Assembly (NCBI GenBank): GCA_036877525.1
Contig: JAZGTH010000002.1
Coordinates: 12,273,501 to 12,337,500, forward strand
Length of the DNA stretch: 64,000 bases
Direction of reading: 5' to 3'
Origin: Chromobotia macracanthus
Taxonomy: Eukaryota > Chordata > Actinopteri > Cypriniformes > Botiidae
Position numbers and translations under genes: made by a program. The notes under the pieces were generated by a model that was not told the origin of the DNA, did no database searches, and saw nothing but the letters and a program-made list of their open reading frames with translations. This document shows, piece after piece, positions 24,056 to 35,645 of this stretch (position 1 is the first letter of the stretch; every line of letters begins with the position of its first letter).

Positions 24056-24589
24056 GTTTTTATGTTTTTCTCAGCAGGGACAGATCCTCGCTGACGTGCA
24101 ACTGGTTCACCTGCACGCTACAGAAATACAGACATTTAGCGTTAATGGCAAATCTGCCGATTTACTTGTGAGTACAGTGCAATCTGGTTTGTTTTAATAA
24201 TGGCTGACAACACAAACAGAGCGCAGAATTAACAAAGAATAAACTACATGATAACAGTTTTATTTATTTACACACACACACACACTTGAATGTTGTTTCA
24301 ACACCAGACTCACTAAAGGAATTACGCAAATCAAGTAACGGCTGCGATCTGACACGCTTTACTGCAACTGTATATCATTCCACTATTAAAGCCCATACAC
24401 CTGTGCTTTAAAAAGCCAAAAGTGTGCAGTACTGCATCATGCATCTACGCATACACCCATGATGCTCTTGTCCATCACATTTCATTCATTACTGCTTCCG
24501 TGATCAACAGAAAATGTCCACAAGCTTCTCTTAAATAAGATTCTACCTAAACAACTATGACAGAAATGTATAAATATGACAGAAGGAAA

Positions 24590-24870
24590 ATGTACTGTTG
24601 GATGTGCCGAGGCAGACAGCGCCCCCTGTGGTGAGTGAGAGAACAGCTTGCCGTCCACTCCACCGTGTTAAACAGCTAATTAAGCACCCTGGCGTAATGA
24701 ATGTGACCACGCGAGTCCCCAAGCAGCTTGCAGCCACAGCACATGGAGAGGTCAAAGGTCACACTACACCCACAGGCACGGCGGGGATGCACAACACTAC
24801 ATTTAGCCGCCATGCCGTGTAGAGCTCTGATTAAACAATTACACACTGGCTGATGTCATTCTTTTCTTTC
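24590..24870. promoter_or_regulatory. candidate cis-regulatory block
   Basis: Unique, GC-richer DNA lies between repeats. It holds a perfect DR1 nuclear-receptor site at 24749-24761 (AGGTCAAAGGTCA) and a CTCF-like core at 24619-24631 (gcgccccctgtgg, one base short of the usual spacing). There is no convincing open frame. Enhancer function is inference. Confidence 0.4.
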
Positions 24871-24897
24871 AGGGAAGAAGATGATGATTATAGGGGA

Positions 24898-24964
24898 CAT
24901 TTTCAGAACGTTAAGTATACAGTATATCATATATCCTAAACATTATTCTTTAGTAGAACACCTT
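24898..24964 (+). mobile_element. CAGCTAAC element, short internal fragment
   Basis: tcagaacgttaagtatacag, then tatatcatatatcctaaaca and ttctttagtagaac match the interior of the family. It lies directly before the larger copy that follows. Confidence 0.5.
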
Positions 24965-24974
24965 TCCTACCAAA

Positions 24975-25310
24975 AAACTAACCCTCTATAATAAAAGGGA
25001 ACATTCTTAAAATGTTGTCTAAGGTTCTTTAAAGGTTCTCTCAAACTTATCAAGAACATTCTCGCAGTAACAATAGTAGAATGCTTCTGTAACATTAAAT
25101 ATGTCAAAGCAATATTCTTAAGTGGTTAGTTGAATGTTTTAAAAATGTTTAAATACCATTCTTTTAACCAAGCAATAATGTTAATACAACGTCTAAAAAA
25201 CTGGACGCTTTGAACGTTCCTAGAACTTCAAAAATATCACCTTTTTAATGTTTTTGTTACTTACTGGAAATGTTACGGAAATGTTTTTCAACCTAAAATT
25301 GTTAGCTGGA
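24975..25310 (+). mobile_element. CAGCTAAC element, near full length
   Basis: aaaagggaacattcttaaaa, then accaagcaataatgttaata, tttgaacgttcctagaactt, and the end acctaaaattgttagctgga. The left terminus is degenerate. Confidence 0.85.
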
Positions 25311-26439
25311 TGTATAGGTAGCCAGGAGCTCATGTTCTAACAGAGATAGTTAATCATCCATCATTTGGCAAACTGTCAAGAGCACATTACTTTCAAAACA
25401 CTGAAACGTTCCCACAGTCATTACTGAAATATTCCTTTAAAGCTGTCTTAAAACTGAGGTCATTTCTGACAGCGGCATGAAAAAGACTGAAAAAAAAAAC
25501 AGCCCAGAGCTGCTAGGAGGTAAGTGTTGTTACACACTTGTTACCTCGGGCTGGAGAAAGAAATCACAATGTCTTTTCTCAGTTTCTCCTGCGTTCCAAG
25601 CTGAAACGTGTTCCATCCTGCCAGCCTGCACAGAGTGTGTGTCTGTGTACATACTGTATGTATATCTGTGTGCCAATATGTGTTTCAAGATGGTCGCATG
25701 GCTTACAAGAAGCATTAAATCGGGGCAAAAGCAGACAAGGAGACGGTATTAAACATGAAAAATGGCAATATCTACTGGATATACTGTAAAAATGTTTTTC
25801 CTTTGACTTTCTATCAGATAATCTAGTAATGAGCTTCAGGTGGTAACAACTATACCAACTGGTTTCAGTCAAGTCAATATTACATAATTTTGTTAAACCA
25901 ACAAAAGGTATTTTTAAGGATCCAGTCAAGTAGAAAACTTCTTAACACAATAACTGCACAGTTTAACTTTTTAAAGAATCCATGAAATGGCATGATGTTT
26001 GTTTACCTATGTTGATATGTTTTCTATTAAAACAGTACACATTAGGACACATTAACGTTTTTGCCCCTCTGACACTCTTGGCTAAAAACTACAGACATCT
26101 TAAAACTTCTAGAACAATATTTTTAAACTGACTCTGAAGTAACACCTAGTTTTTGCTGTGCAAAATGCCTTTACATTTTTTTCCACAAGCTTTGCTTTAC
26201 ATCGTTAATTTATTTTCTCATCAAAAACATATTTAGCACTTGTTTCAATAGCAACCAAATTCTCAATGGCCTGTGAACTTGTTAGCAGACTCCTGTGAAC
26301 AAATAGCACAGAGCATCACCCTCGGTCACGGGTTGTCTGTCAGCCCTGGTGCTAAACTGGCATTCTGCCACTGAAGACAGAAGGATGGAATTTGATGGGT
26401 CTCAGAATAGGCATGTTAGTTAAGCTTCATTCTCTGCTC
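25311..26439. other. unique DNA, no gene seen
   Basis: No repeat or exon was recognised. The open frames at 25477-25789 overlap in two frames and resemble nothing known. Confidence 0.5.
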
Positions 26440-26539
26440 TGAAAGCAGATCGGTGCCCTGTCAGAATGCCCACGGTTCTATCCTCACCGCACGTTCCTGG
26501 GCTCCGGGGATTTCTGCAATCCTCTACCTTTGACAGTTA
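26440..26539 (+). repeat. left copy of a direct duplication around a CAGCTAAC element
   Basis: gaaagcagatcggtgccctg, then tcctgggctccggggatttc and acctttgacagtt reappear in the same order directly after the element (26883-27065). A 70-80 bp piece present in the right copy is missing here. Confidence 0.85.
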
Positions 26540-26880
26540 CCCAGCTAACAGGGAACGTTCTTAGAACATTGTTCTATAAAAGTTCTGCCAACATTATCAA
26601 AAAGTTCTTGCAGTAACGTTTTTAGAACTTTTCGAACATTATATATCATAAATATCACAAACATTTATCCTAAATTGTTAGTGAAATATTCTAAAAACAT
26701 TACAGAATTTAAAACACGTTTGAATAATGTTTTTATAACCAAGCAATACATCTTTTAAACATTCTTTTTTAACTGGACGTTTTGAACGTTCCAGGAACAT
26801 GCAAATTAACATTTTTAACATTTCTTATTTAATGGATACGTTAGGGAAACGTTCTTTACAACCTAAAATTGTTAGCTGGG
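26540..26880 (+). mobile_element. CAGCTAAC element, full length, between direct duplications
   Basis: Both termini are intact: cccagctaacagggaacgtt at the left and acctaaaattgttagctggg at the right. It lies exactly between the two copies of a duplicated segment. The adjacent dinucleotides differ (ta and ca), so there is no 2-bp target duplication. Confidence 0.92.
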
Positions 26881-26882
26881 CA

Positions 26883-27065
26883 GAAAGCAGATTGAGCAGA
26901 TCGGTGCCCTGTCAAAATGCCCACGGTCGTGCCAGGGGGACTGCAGTTCCAGTCTACGTCCTCTCTATGAACAAGTTGGCTTCCGCGAGTATCTCTTATG
27001 ATCCTATCCTCACCGGACCTTCCTGGGCTCCGGGGACGTCTGCTATCCCCTCCCTTTGACGGTTT
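26883..27065 (+). repeat. right copy of the direct duplication
   Basis: gaaagcag, then cagatcggtgccctgtcaaa, tcctgggctccggggacgtc and ccctttgacggtt match 26440-26539 collinearly, starting three bases after the element end. Confidence 0.85.
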
Positions 27066-27447
27066 GAGCCTTCCAACCCGCCTGCAGCCCCAGGCGAACC
27101 TCCTGTGATCAGGCCTGACGTGGCAGGGAACCTGGGCCAGCTCCAGCAGAGAATGACGGTAAGCTGCCAAGCTGCTCTGTCCTTTAAAAACTGCAAGGCT
27201 GGACAGACTGTGTTTGTACTGACTGCAGGCTGTGTCTTGTGCCACTTTTGGGCTCGACTGTGGAGTTAAAGGGGCACACCGTGATTTTTTCCTCATTAAA
27301 AAAGTTTTGCACATAAATAAATGAATAGCACTTTTCATAAAATATGCTTAACATGATGTATGCTCTCATGTGATGAGAACTCCAGTCATATCTGTGGCCT
27401 AATAAAAACTGTTTAATTTTACATGAAGCCTCATGGGGACGATGTCT

Positions 27448-27710
27448 TAAAGGGACAGTGAACCCAAACGTCCCCATTCACCAACCCTTCTGTGCTCTAA
27501 AGCCATATGACATTCTTTTAATCTGTGCAGTACAAAGGAAGATGTAAAGCAGAATGCTAATGACTGACAGCCTCGGTCACCATTCACTTTCATTCTATGG
27601 AAAAAAAGATTAGCATTCTTCAAACTTTTCTTTGAAAGTCATACGGGTTTGAAATGACAGAAGGGTGAGCAAATGACAGAACTGTCATTGTTGTGTGAAC
27701 TAATCCTTCA
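27448..27710. mobile_element. TTCACCC-family short inverted-repeat element
   Basis: The left end is ttaaagggacagtgaaccca. The centre is tcggtcaccattcactttca. The right end is gaaagtcatacgggtttgaa, then gtgtgaactaatcctt. Confidence 0.75.
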
Positions 27711-28570
27711 AGATCAAATAACAAGATAACTTTTTGTATCTCAGTAACCTTCCTGTTACTATCAACTTTAGCTTGTGCAAAACATTAGCTGACTGCTAAT
27801 GCAACAAAGCATTTCTACAATGGCACTGCTAACTTAAAACACAATGCTAAATCCATGCCATTAGCCGTCAGTTTGAGTCAAAGACGACTGCATAACAAAA
27901 TCCACCCCTTTAAATCTATAGCATATATGAACATTGTTGACTTCGTATTCTGCGCACAGTGCAACCTTCGACTGAACCACAAAGGGTGACTCAGGAAAGA
28001 CTCAGTTTGTCATCTTCCATTATCCTGTTTTATTTTGTTTTTTTTAAATGCTGTGAGTTTATTCACGCCGCCCACTGTCCCCCCGGAGAACAGAAATCAA
28101 GCAAAAATGACTCCAGCTGTCTCTCATAACCCTGAACCATATTGAAAAGGCATCATTTTGTACGACTGACGAGAGATGACAGCCTTCAAACTCTTTCAAC
28201 AGGAGGAAAAAGAAAGAAACCTTGAGATGAATTTGTGCGTTGTGGCACCCCCGTGCCACCGCCCGGAACATTCTTTTCTGCTGTTCTTCTTCAAAAGACA
28301 TAAATCAACACGATGACAAGATAGTCATGGACACATCATTCTCATTTTCTCCTTTTTCTGCGTATTCTGTCCATCTTGAATAAAGGCATCCACCTCCCAG
28401 AGCTAAAGAGACGAAAGGAGAAAATAGGAGCCATCTGCGGTGCCCTATAGTGTTGAGATGATTGTTGGGGACGAATCTTTCTCTGCCGTTAGAGCTTCCA
28501 ACTTTTACAGAACATACTGCTGGTTTCAGCTCTGAGATAAGACAAAACTGTCATTTATATTATGCCTGGT
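27711..28570. other. unique non-coding block
   Basis: No repeat was found. The stretch 28040-28480 is compositionally even and repeat-free, and could be a conserved non-coding element. No open frame with splice sites was recognised. Confidence 0.4.
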
Positions 28571-28882
28571 CCCAGCTAACAGGGAATGTGTTCAGACCAT
28601 TCACTAATGTTCTCTAAAAGTTCTCTTAAAGTTATCAAAAACATTCTTGCAGTAACGTTGTATATCATAAATATAAATACGCTATTCATAAGTCATTAGT
28701 GGAATGTTTAAAAACATTACAAAATCGATAAATGTTTGAATAATGTTCTTGTAATTAAGAAATAAGTTAATACAAAGTCTAAAAAGGGATGTTTTGAACG
28801 TTCCTGGAACGTTTGTAACATTTTTTGTTACTTAATGGAAATGCTATTGAAACATTCTTACAATCTTAACTTGTTAGCTGGG
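28571..28882 (+). mobile_element. CAGCTAAC element, full length with 2-bp target duplication
   Basis: It begins cccagctaacagggaatgtg and ends ttaacttgttagctggg. The flanking dinucleotide is gt on both sides. Confidence 0.9.
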
Positions 28883-29600
28883 GTAGAGAATTGATTTTCA
28901 TAGAAGTATGACTTAAAAGGGGTAAGTTGTGTCGCGTTAAGATGTACAATGAATCATTGGACAAGCACTTGTAAAAATCTGCATTTTGAATAAAAACCTG
29001 AACATAAATTAGAATTAGCTAGTAAGTAATAGCTTTCATATACAAAACATTTAAATTGCAATCAAAAATATAAATCATTTTATTATTTGAATCAATAATA
29101 ATTCCTGCATAGAAAAGCTTTCTATTACTATTAAGAAACCACTGACACAGTTTACCCCACAGCTACAATCTTGAGGAAAAAGCTTAATTTAATTCAAGGC
29201 TAATGTTCATCCAATTTTAAGATGGTTTTCTATATGCAATTTACCAACATGTATGATAATACATTCAAAGATTGCTGTTTGCTTTGACCTAACACTGTGT
29301 GCACACTATATCCACTTATCAAATGGTGCAAAACGACACAAAATACAATTACAGCATTTATTTCCTGTAAACACAGAAGATGTGGCATGTATTTACCCTG
29401 CACTTCATTTCGCGACACAACTGCCCATTCATCTCAGAATCGATTCGATATTGCGCTGTCGTGAATTATGAGAGTGTAGAAGGGCTGAACACATAATCAA
29501 TTGACATGCTAATTAGGGCAATTGAGGAAGCAGGCTGTTTTTCACAAGATTGACAGTCCTGTGCTGTGAAGTTTCTCATTTAAAAAATGAAGTACCGCTG

Positions 29601-29696
29601 TGCAGTCCGGAGAGAGTCGAGGACTGATCTCATCTTTCACTGCATCTCCTTAAACCAAGAGGAATTTTAACCTTGTTACCAATAGCCTACTCTAAT
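29601..29696 (+). repeat. left copy of a direct duplication around a CAGCTAAC element
   Basis: agagagtcgaggactgatct, then accaagaggaattttaacct and tgttaccaatag recur after the element at 30117-30224. The two copies differ by a 14-base gap and scattered substitutions. Confidence 0.85.
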
Positions 29697-30115
29697 CCAT
29701 TCTCAGAACATTGGCTAAAGTTCTCTCAAAGTTATCAAAAACGTTCTTGCAGTAACGTTACTAGAACTTTTTTAATGTTTTATATCAATTAAATTCAACT
29801 TTATATACATATATACAATATATACAAATATACACAATGATACACAGTAACAATGATACTGGAGATATCATATATCTCCAACATGTTATTCTTGAGTAGT
29901 TAGTGAACGTTACAGAAATGAATTCTCATAGCCATAGAAATTAATGTGAATTCTTCACATTCTCATAGCCATAACATTAAGCAATAATGTTAATACAGTA
30001 TCTAAAAAAACTAGATGTTTTGAATGTTCCTAGATCTTTCAAAATAAATAACATTTTCAACATTTTTGTTACTTAATGTAAACGTTTGGGTAATGTTTTT
30101 TAACCTAAAACTGGG
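29697..30115 (+). mobile_element. CAGCTAAC element with internal insertion, between direct duplications
   Basis: It starts within the family at attctcagaacattggctaa (terminus lost). It holds extra AT-rich DNA around 29790-29980 and ends acctaaaactggga. Orientation is clear from ttgcagtaacgtta and gttacttaatgtaaacg. Confidence 0.85.
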
Positions 30116-30116
30116 A

Positions 30117-30224
30117 TGCAGTTCAGAGAGAGAGTCGAGGACTGATCTTGTCTTTCTCTGCAGCTCTTTAAACCACAGCATAAAAACCAAGAGGAATTTC
30201 AATCTTGTTACCAATACTCTAATG
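30117..30224 (+). repeat. right copy of the direct duplication
   Basis: tgcagttcagagagagagtc, then gaggactgatcttgtctttc and accaagaggaatttcaatct are collinear with 29601-29696 and begin at the element's right edge. Confidence 0.85.
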
Positions 30225-31057
30225 CTATGATGATGGAGCGAGTGTGTACTGTATGTGTGAATTTGTGTCTCGGGGTACATTTAGTCTTCCATTAAGTCAG
30301 AGCCCCCTAAGCTCAGTCTCCAAATACTCAGAGCCGTGTTTGAGCCCATCACACATCAAAGGATGACCAGATCTTCTGATCTGGCTCTAGTTAGCGACTC
30401 CTGAAGCGTACGCTGTGTCCTGAGAAATGGCAGCCATTTGAAATGGTGTCTTTCTGTCTCATCACAGAGAATTATGGCGAAGAGAGAACAGGGAACAGCT
30501 GAAAATGGACCCATCTCCCCATTTCTCTGTCTGTCTGGGTCTCTCCATCTGTTTAGAAGTAGAAGATTTCCCCATGAGAACCAGGAACAGACAGAATGAG
30601 AGAGGAGAGGGGCCATTAAAATAGACCAGGATTGTTAGCTGCAGTAAACAACATGCATGGCAGAACCTAATCGCTAAAAGCTGGACATCAGAGAAAAGTA
30701 GGAAAACTGAGCAAATAGGCAGCAATTAAAGAGTGGTAAAACATACTACTAAATTCAAAGCCTTCACCTCTTACACTTACAACAAACACAAACTTAAAAA
30801 TAGAGATGTAAAATAGGTATAAATTGCAATTCCTGTTTACTCTTGATAACATGTTAACACATGTCTGTAATATTGATCAGATAATGAGGTAAAAATGAAT
30901 ATTAACATTCATGGCTGCTACTATTTCCTCTTTATTCATCACAGTGGAAACAGAATGTTAGGTGAGCATTACAGTACTACTCATCCAGTGTGGAACATGG
31001 CAGCCACCATGAGGAGGTGACCTGCTTTATGCACAATATTTGTTTTGACATCTTTAG

Positions 31058-31285
31058 TTAAAGCGATAGTTCACCCAAAACTGAAAATTCTTCCATCATT
31101 TAATCAGCCTCATGCCATTCCAAACCTGTATGACTTTTTTGCTTCAGAAGAACAAAAGAAGATATTGTAAAGCATGTTGGTAACCAGACAACAGTGGCAT
31201 CCATTGACTTCCATTGTATGAATACAAAACCACTGAGACATTTTTCCAAATATCTTCTTTTAGCAAGAGTAAACGATGGAAAGGT
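31058..31285. mobile_element. TTCACCC-family short inverted-repeat element
   Basis: Left end taaagcgatagttcacccaa, then gccattccaaacctgtatga and aagaacaaaagaagatattg. The right half is partly lost. Confidence 0.8.
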
Positions 31286-32094
31286 TTTCATCTCTTTAAC
31301 ATAATTTTAAGCATACACTATTTATTATTCATGCAATTCACATTCTATTCATACTATTTGCGTAAAACTTTACGTTGAAAAATGACATGCACCTTTAATC
31401 CAAACGCACACGTCTCTGTACAGACACCTGACACCTGCACACAACCTCACAGACACAGTGGGGTACCACAACAGGGCGCTGCGTGGTACAGATTTCAGGA
31501 CCATAGGTGTGAGAATTAGGAGATTGTTAACTCTCATCAAAGCACACTGACAGATGAGACACCAACCACAACAAGTGGAGCGACAAGCCTTCAGGCGTGT
31601 GTGTGTGTGTGTGCTAGAACTGTGCACCACAGACTGGTGTGACAATGTATTTGGGTGTGGGTGTACATGTATTAATTTAAACTGTTCCAAGGACTCCTTG
31701 TCTTTGTGTGATTCTTGGTAACATGAAAAACCTCCATTTCACTTTCCGAAGCAGAAATTAAAGGGTGACATTTATCTAATAAACTAACGACAACTTATTC
31801 TCAGTACTCAGACTTATGTAACATCGTTCCAGGGAAGTAAGATACTTACATAATTATACTTCATTACTATGGTATTATTTAGGGAAATTTATTTGAGTAC
31901 TAATGAAATGGAGTATCGAGCACTCAAGTACATTTCTAGGAACAAACAAACATACTCCTTAAAACTGACTGTAGACTATGAAAGTACAAAGTACAAATCC
32001 TCTTATTTGGTTTTTAAGCACATCTGTCATGTGCTTACTTAGATTTTACTTAAAACAGTTAATGAAATCTCTCATCAACGTGAAATGTAAAAGT
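31286..32094. other. unique DNA, no gene seen
   Basis: Only a short (GT)8 at about 31597-31612. The minus open frame 31370-31690 is low complexity in part and resembles no known protein. Confidence 0.5.
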
Positions 32095-32405
32095 TATTTG
32101 TTATCAGACACAACAAAATGCATTTGAAGCTCCACTCTGACTCTCTATCGCCATCTCTGTTTGAAGCATCAAATTGCATGGTACTTTACATACTTTTCAT
32201 TATGCATGCTGAAGTCAAATGAATTCAAACTGACATTTCCCGAGAAATCTAACCTGCAATCTTAAATTATAAATCATTATTATAAACTTACCATTGCAAA
32301 TCAGGGTAAGCTAGACATTGTGTTGAACACTGATCTGGACTGTACTTGCTTAATAAATGATTTTTGTTCATTTTTAACAAAAAAAAAACCAGAATTGCAG
32401 CTTTA
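32095..32405. repeat. unnamed interspersed repeat (GCTGCAATTC/TTTAAA family), copy 1
   Basis: Collinear with 43672-43935: atcgccatctctgtttgaag, then tgacatttcccgagaaatct, aatcattattataaactta and gcagctttaaa. It lacks a gene. Confidence 0.7.
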
Positions 32406-32505
32406 AATCAGCTGTCTAACAGCTATAAATGGAGAATAAGTAAGCATACAGGACTAAGATTAATCAGGAATGACGCTACGTCAAACATCCCCTTTATTTA
32501 CACAC

Positions 32506-32745
32506 CCCAGCTAACAATTTTATGGCATAAGAATGTTTCCCTAATGTTTCCATTAAGTAATAAAAACATTTCAAGTTTTAAGAACATTATTTAAACTTTT
32601 TACATTCTGTAACATTTTTCAAAAACATTCCACTAACAACATAATTATAACTTTTTTGATATATATATGATATATAACATTAAATATGTTCTACCAATGT
32701 TTAGTAGTTAGCCAATGTTCTGAGAACGTTCCCTGTTAGCTGGGG
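32506..32745 (-). mobile_element. CAGCTAAC element, internally shortened
   Basis: Ends cccagctaacaattttatgg and gttccctgttagctgggg. Flanking dinucleotides are ac and gc. Confidence 0.88.
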
Positions 32746-33879
32746 CAATGCTTAGATGTGCTACAGAACCCCTACAGCCATGGCTATGCTAACTGCATCC
32801 CTTCGCAGGGACCTGTCTGTTATTTACACACACATGTTCGTACACACACACATACACACACTCATCGAGGGAGATGGCTTACGATTAGGCTCCGTATTCC
32901 CACCAGCTCACGTGTAATTAATTAGCAAGAACTCTGCTTCCCAACTTCCTGTCACTTCCTCCTGGTTTCCTGGCTGAGGACTGAGGAGTCTCCTGGGTTA
33001 CAGCTACAGTTATTGGCCTCTGTGGGACTACAGTGTGTCTCAATCAACTGCTTAGTGGAGTAGCACAAAAGAGAAGGTGTTTCTGGTTGTGCATGTGTGA
33101 GAAAGGCAAGATCGCCAACTGGGAATCTGTATCCACTGGGATTAATTCACGTTGCTATTCATTATCCCATCGTCTTACCATGCAGAAGAAGTCTGGGGAC
33201 AAGAACATCTTTCAAAGGCAATGTCAAAGGAGTGCTGACTACAATTCCCAGGATGTCCTGGGAGATGATCCAAGTCTTCCATTAAAGTGAAAGGCAGGTT
33301 TTGATCAGGTTATCAGATTAAAGATAGCCAGCCCGAGGGCCCAAAGGCATGCAAAAGACAAAGGTGTCTTACTTTGCTTTGATTTAAAGGAAAGTGGACC
33401 AAGCCTGGTCGTTTTTGCATGCGGTCCGCAGCAGCTGTGGGCGAACAATTTCTGCTGATTAAGAAAAAGTGTTTCTGTTTTCATTCAGTGTTGAGAACAA
33501 GGACAGAGAAAAGAGTTCACACATTCATGTCAAGGAGAGGATAAATCCTTTAACTCGTACAGTAGCTACTATAATATCTTCCTCAAGTTTTAAAAGAAAG
33601 ATTTTCCATTTGCTCTTTTGAAATAAAAGATCAATAAACAATGAACTGTCACCATACAAAGCTCCTCCCCAGTCCACTCTTTATAGAAATATAGAACAGT
33701 ATAGAATATACAGTAGTAGTATAGAAAATGGCCCCCTTGAAAGTCACCCTTAAATCAAATACACTATAGATTTTTTTGTGAAATATTGCAATTTTATTGT
33801 AAATGATTTATCCATGCACATAATTTTTTTGCCCTTGTAATCTTTAATCAACATTTGAAAATGTACATCCCCTCTGGAA
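32746..33879. other. unique DNA, no gene seen
   Basis: Overlapping open frames at 33033-33290 occur in two frames with no splice context I trust. No repeats apart from a short CA-rich stretch at 32827-32860. Confidence 0.45.
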
Positions 33880-34105
33880 TGGCAGACCTTCTCTGATGAC
33901 GTCAGCCTGACGGTTTGGGCGGAGTCAGTGCCGTTAACCACTCCCCTCCAACAGGAGTCTGCTGTGAGCTTTGAAATGCCTACATTTCTAGAGCAAATCA
34001 ATTCCCAGTGGAGAAAAACAAGACACACTCTCTATTTTTCCATTACACTTTGAATTATATCAGAACACAGAAGTCGATTGCAACTTCTGATTCAAGTGGA
34101 CTGCA
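33880..34105 (-). repeat. unnamed interspersed repeat (GGAGGGGAGTGG family), copy 2
   Basis: The reverse complement matches 17262-17500. This copy keeps more CpG dinucleotides and contains a perfect CRE palindrome TGACGTCA at 33897-33904, where copy 1 reads tgacatca. Confidence 0.7.
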
Positions 34106-34685
34106 ACTTTTCATAGCATGCTATAGTCAACCAACAGTAAGCATTATATATCTGTAGCTACCTAATATATAACACTGCAAAAACATTACAGTTATGTATA
34201 ATGCAAAATGCTTTTTGTGTAGGCTATTTTTGTATGTAAATACATGAGTATAAAAACCAATAACAATCCAGTTCCGGATTCATCTAGTGTAAACGGGATC
34301 CACATTAATACATATGTGGATTCTGATTGGTCATGTTCACATTTATACATGATGTACTATGAAAACCTCCCCATTAATGAGCTTTATGGATCTTGGTCTC
34401 CATGACAACAGCAGGAGACAAACAGGAGGTTGAACGTAACATTCTAATTCCGAAAGAACTTGACAGCTGTTATTGTGGAAAAACCAAAGATGTTGACATT
34501 TAGAGACGGTGAACATGGGAATTGTGCTTCTCGTAATGACAGGCCACTCGTGATGTGATGTCTCGCCATTGTATAGGCTAATGTTATACAACGAGGATTG
34601 TGGGAAAATTTTTCATCCCATAAAAAGGTGCAGTGCAAAGCCAAAAAAGGCTAATTCAGTTTGCTGTCACACCATGCTTGGAAAA

Positions 34686-35000
34686 TCATTAAAGAAAACA
34701 ATCACCGTCTGCCCCCAATTAAAGCTAATGCGAGAGACTGAACGTTTTCAGAATATGTCCAAAAAAATGTTCTGTCATGCCTTTAAAAACCTCCACAGAC
34801 TCAACATTTAGCGTTGAGCATTCAGCCATGAAGCCCTTATAATTCAATTTCCTGTTGAACTCTGTTTTACCTACAGTGGCCATAGTACAGAGACAGCCAT
34901 TTGTAAGGAAATGGAGGCTTCTCTCTTTCATTTCTGTCCCACCCTCTCTCTATGTCTAACTCCTTCCCTGATTCCATCATTTTCTCCAAGTGTGGCCTAG
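34686..35000 (+). repeat. left copy of a roughly 300-bp direct duplication
   Basis: Collinear with 35352-35645. Over 34780-34917 versus 35439-35576 (138 bp, no gaps) I count 7 mismatches. It runs up to the left edge of the element at 35003. No CAGCTAAC element lies upstream of this copy. Confidence 0.92.
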
Positions 35001-35002
35001 TT

Positions 35003-35350
35003 CTCAGCTAACAATTTTAGGTTGTAAAAACATTTGCCTAATGTTTCCATTAAGTAACAAACACATACAAATTTTTGTTTTGACTGTTCTAGGAATGTTC
35101 AAGACATCCAGTTTTTTAGACATTGTTTTAACGATATTGCTTGGTTCTAGGAACGTTATTCAAACATTTTTTAATTTTGTAATGTTTTAAAATGTTCTAC
35201 TATTAACTTGCGAGCAGTTTCTTTGCTATTTGATATATAACGTTAGAAAAGTTCTACTAACGTTACTGCAAAAACATTTTTAAATAACACTGAGAGAACG
35301 TCTACATTCGGCATTCAGCCAACATTCTGAGAACGTTCCCTGTTAGCTGA
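35003..35350 (-). mobile_element. CAGCTAAC element, full length, between direct duplications
   Basis: Left end ctcagctaacaattttaggt, right end cgttccctgttagctgag. The flanking dinucleotides (tt, tc) do not match, in keeping with the absence of an ordinary 2-bp target duplication here. Confidence 0.92.
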
Positions 35351-35351
35351 G

Positions 35352-35645
35352 TCATTATAGAAAACAATCACCATCTGCCCCCAATAACTACAGCTAACTT
35401 GTCAGACTGACATTTATGTTAAAAAACGTTCTGTCATACCTTTAAATACCTCCACAGACTCAACATGGAGCGTTGAGCATTCAGCCATGAAGTCCTTATA
35501 ATTCAATTTCCTGTTGAACTTTGCTTTACCCACAGTGGCCATAGTACAGAGACAGCCATTTGTAAGGAAATGGAGGCCTCTCTCACTTTCTGTCCCACTC
35601 TCTTTCTCCCGAACTCTTTCCCTGATTCCACGTATGGCCTAGTTT
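35352..35645 (+). repeat. right copy of the direct duplication
   Basis: It starts tcattatagaaaacaatcac two bases after the element and ends tatggcctagttt, matching the end of the left copy (tgtggcctagtt). Confidence 0.92.

Noticed and set aside
26856..27338. 160-residue minus-strand open frame
   Set aside because: It overlaps the end of a CAGCTAAC element and the duplicated block; composition is GC-driven and no domain is recognisable.
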